From the NCBI RefSeq assembly GCF_003970795.1, contig NZ_RWKW01000004.1:18599-82598 (forward strand): a stretch of DNA of 64,000 bases. The letters run 5' to 3'. The DNA comes from Aquibium carbonis. GTDB taxonomy: Bacteria > Pseudomonadota > Alphaproteobacteria > Rhizobiales > Rhizobiaceae. Shown piece after piece: positions 63,067 through 64,000 of this stretch. How positions within the stretch are numbered: the first letter of the stretch is position 1; every line of letters starts with the position of its first letter. A model generated the notes under the pieces. It was not told where the DNA came from and made no database searches. It saw only the letters and a list, made by a program, of their open reading frames with translations. A program made the position numbers and the translations under genes.

Positions 63067-64000
63067 GCGAACAACCCGTGCAGGAACCAGCGGGGCGACA
63101 CCGGCGACCCGTCATAGAGCCCCTCGCGGCAAAGCCAGAAGCGTCGGCCGGCCGTGTCCTCGATGCGGAAATAGTCGCGCGGACGCGCCTCCGGGCTGGC
63201 CTGCCACCATTCCGGCGCGATGCGTTCGGGCCCCTCGGCGCGGGCGACGCGGTAGAGGGTGCGGCGCCAGCGAAAGGAGAAGGGCGGTCCGTCCGGCACC
63301 TCGGCCGAAGCCTCCACCAGTTCGGGCCGGCGCAGCAGGCGGATCGGCCGCTCCCGCTCCTCCGGCCGCGCCGGCGGGGGGGACGAAGCGCTGGGCGGGG
63401 GAGCGTCGGCGAAGGGCGCCAACGCGACCGCGCGCTCGGGCAGGTGGCTTTCCCGAAGCAGCGGGCGCCTGATCGCCGCGCGGCCGAGCCGGGCGCAGAT
63501 GCGGTCGGCAAAGAGCGCCAGACCCTCGTCGTCGGCAGCAACGCCTGCGGCGAGATCGCCCTGGCGGTCGTCGAAGCGGGCACTTTCGCGCATGTTCAGC
63601 CGCACGAGGTCGAAGCCGAAGCCGGCATCGATGGGGGTGACGGCGAGCCGTTCGCGAAACAGGCGCTGGATCAGGCGCGGATCGCGCATCGGTCGCGACG
63701 CGCCCACGCAGACCCGGCTGACCGCGCCATCGACCCTGAAAAGCGCCAGTTCGATGAGCTTGGCACCCTCGCAGCGCGCCTCCAGGCTGGGGCGCGCCGT
63801 CGTCGCCAGCATGAAGACGAGTTCCTCAATGTCCTCCATGCGCTGCACCGGCTCGACGAGCGGGCGTTCCACCGACAGCGCCGCGACCGGCAGGCGGGGC
63901 GAAATCGCCTCCTCGGCATGGCCCAGGGCCTGGTCGAGCCGGGCCAGCGGCAGGCGGCCGAAGCGGCGGGCCAGCGGCGCGCGCGGCGCTTCCAGGATCG
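63063..64000 (-). CDS. imuB: Inactive Y-family polymerase ImuB, C-terminal part
   Basis: The frame is open to the window edge, so the 5' part is missing; about 312 residues are visible. They include LARLDQALGHAEEAISPRLP, VAALSVERPLVEPVQRMEDI, a little-finger-like domain, and the terminal DYFRIEDTAGRRFWLCREGL, typical of ImuB. A proline-rich segment (SPPPARPEERERPIR) precedes the tail. ImuB recruits DnaE2 to the beta clamp. ATGA overlap with dnaE2. Confidence 0.92.
   Translation of the reverse strand, partial: ILEAPRAPLARRFGRLPLARLDQALGHAEEAISPRLPVAALSVERPLVEPVQRMEDIEELVFMLATTARPSLEARCEGAKLIELALFRVDGAVSRVCVGASRPMRDPRLIQRLFRERLAVTPIDAGFGFDLVRLNMRESARFDDRQGDLAAGVAADDEGLALFADRICARLGRAAIRRPLLRESHLPERAVALAPFADAPPPSASSPPPARPEERERPIRLLRRPELVEASAEVPDGPPFSFRWRRTLYRVARAEGPERIAPEWWQASPEARPRDYFRIEDTAGRRFWLCREGLYDGSPVSPRWFLHGLFA

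Noticed and set aside
497..64000. Other CACGTG hexamers (for example near 9108, 12775, 26943, 34588, 47144 and 49165) as parS sites
   Set aside because: They lack the flanking TTT/AAA half-sites and match the 16-mer poorly.
1..64000. tRNA, rRNA, CRISPR arrays, insertion sequences and prophage genes
   Set aside because: No cloverleaf sequences, repeat-spacer arrays, transposase motifs or phage proteins were seen on either strand by reading; a dedicated search was not possible.

Overview
The window looks like part of an alphaproteobacterial chromosome, order Hyphomicrobiales (Rhizobiales), most like the Phyllobacteriaceae. It is GC-rich and appears to span the replication origin. The evidence is gene order: hslVU, the his genes, mltA, fxsA, secB, dnaQ, coaE, aroE, maf and ppsR on one side; hemE, hemJ, rho, mnmE, mnmG, rsmG, parA and parB on the other. 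Genus cannot be decided from the sequence alone.

Region 1 (1-22 kb) is an accessory catabolic and transport region. It begins with the 3' end of a TRAP binding protein, a fused TRAP permease and two coupled Gfo/Idh/MocA dehydrogenases. An Lrp regulator lies divergent to a class V aminotransferase. Next comes a two-sided cluster that resembles ectoine/hydroxyectoine utilisation. Leftward are a DoeA-like M24 hydrolase, an ArgE-like M20 deacetylase and an FCD-type GntR regulator. Rightward are EhuB-C-D-A, EutB, EutC and a DoeD-like transaminase. Two palindromes resembling GntR operators lie between the two arms. Then follow a ferredoxin-reductase-like flavoprotein, a beta-hydroxyacid dehydrogenase, a P-loop kinase, an orphan TRAP binding protein and a stand-alone MetE-core protein.

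Region 2 (22-29 kb) holds a ParD/ParE-type toxin-antitoxin pair with a predicted leaderless antitoxin mRNA and an AlkB dioxygenase. The leftward run is hisB, DUF2628, hisH, DUF1330, hisA, Uma2, hisF, hisE, coaA. The Uma2 nuclease-fold gene is the unexpected member.

Region 3 (29-42 kb) is the conserved left flank of the origin: hslV and hslU with two genes between them, a DUF1402 protein, a timA/mltA/smr/xre operon, fxsA, secB, dnaQ, and a coupled ppsR-maf-aroE-coaE run.

Region 4 (41.84-42.24 kb) is the only gene-free gap over 300 bp and the probable oriC. It lies between ppsR and hemE, has degenerate DnaA boxes and an AT-rich stretch with three GANTC sites in 25 bp, and sits where the dominant gene direction changes.

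Region 5 (42-52 kb) carries hemE, hemJ, rho, mnmE, mnmG, rsmG, parA, parB and a convergent holA. Six parS-like 16-mers (13-15 of 16 matches to the alphaproteobacterial consensus) lie between 16.8 and 52.1 kb; the best is inside rsmG.

Region 6 (52-57 kb) is a homoprotocatechuate meta-cleavage operon, hpaF-E-D-G-H, placed next to holA where related genomes usually carry lptE and leuS.

Region 7 (57-64 kb) contains a prolyl-tRNA editing protein, a thioredoxin-TPR protein, a LON-domain protein, a Trm112 protein, and the imuB-dnaE2 mutasome pair running off the right edge.
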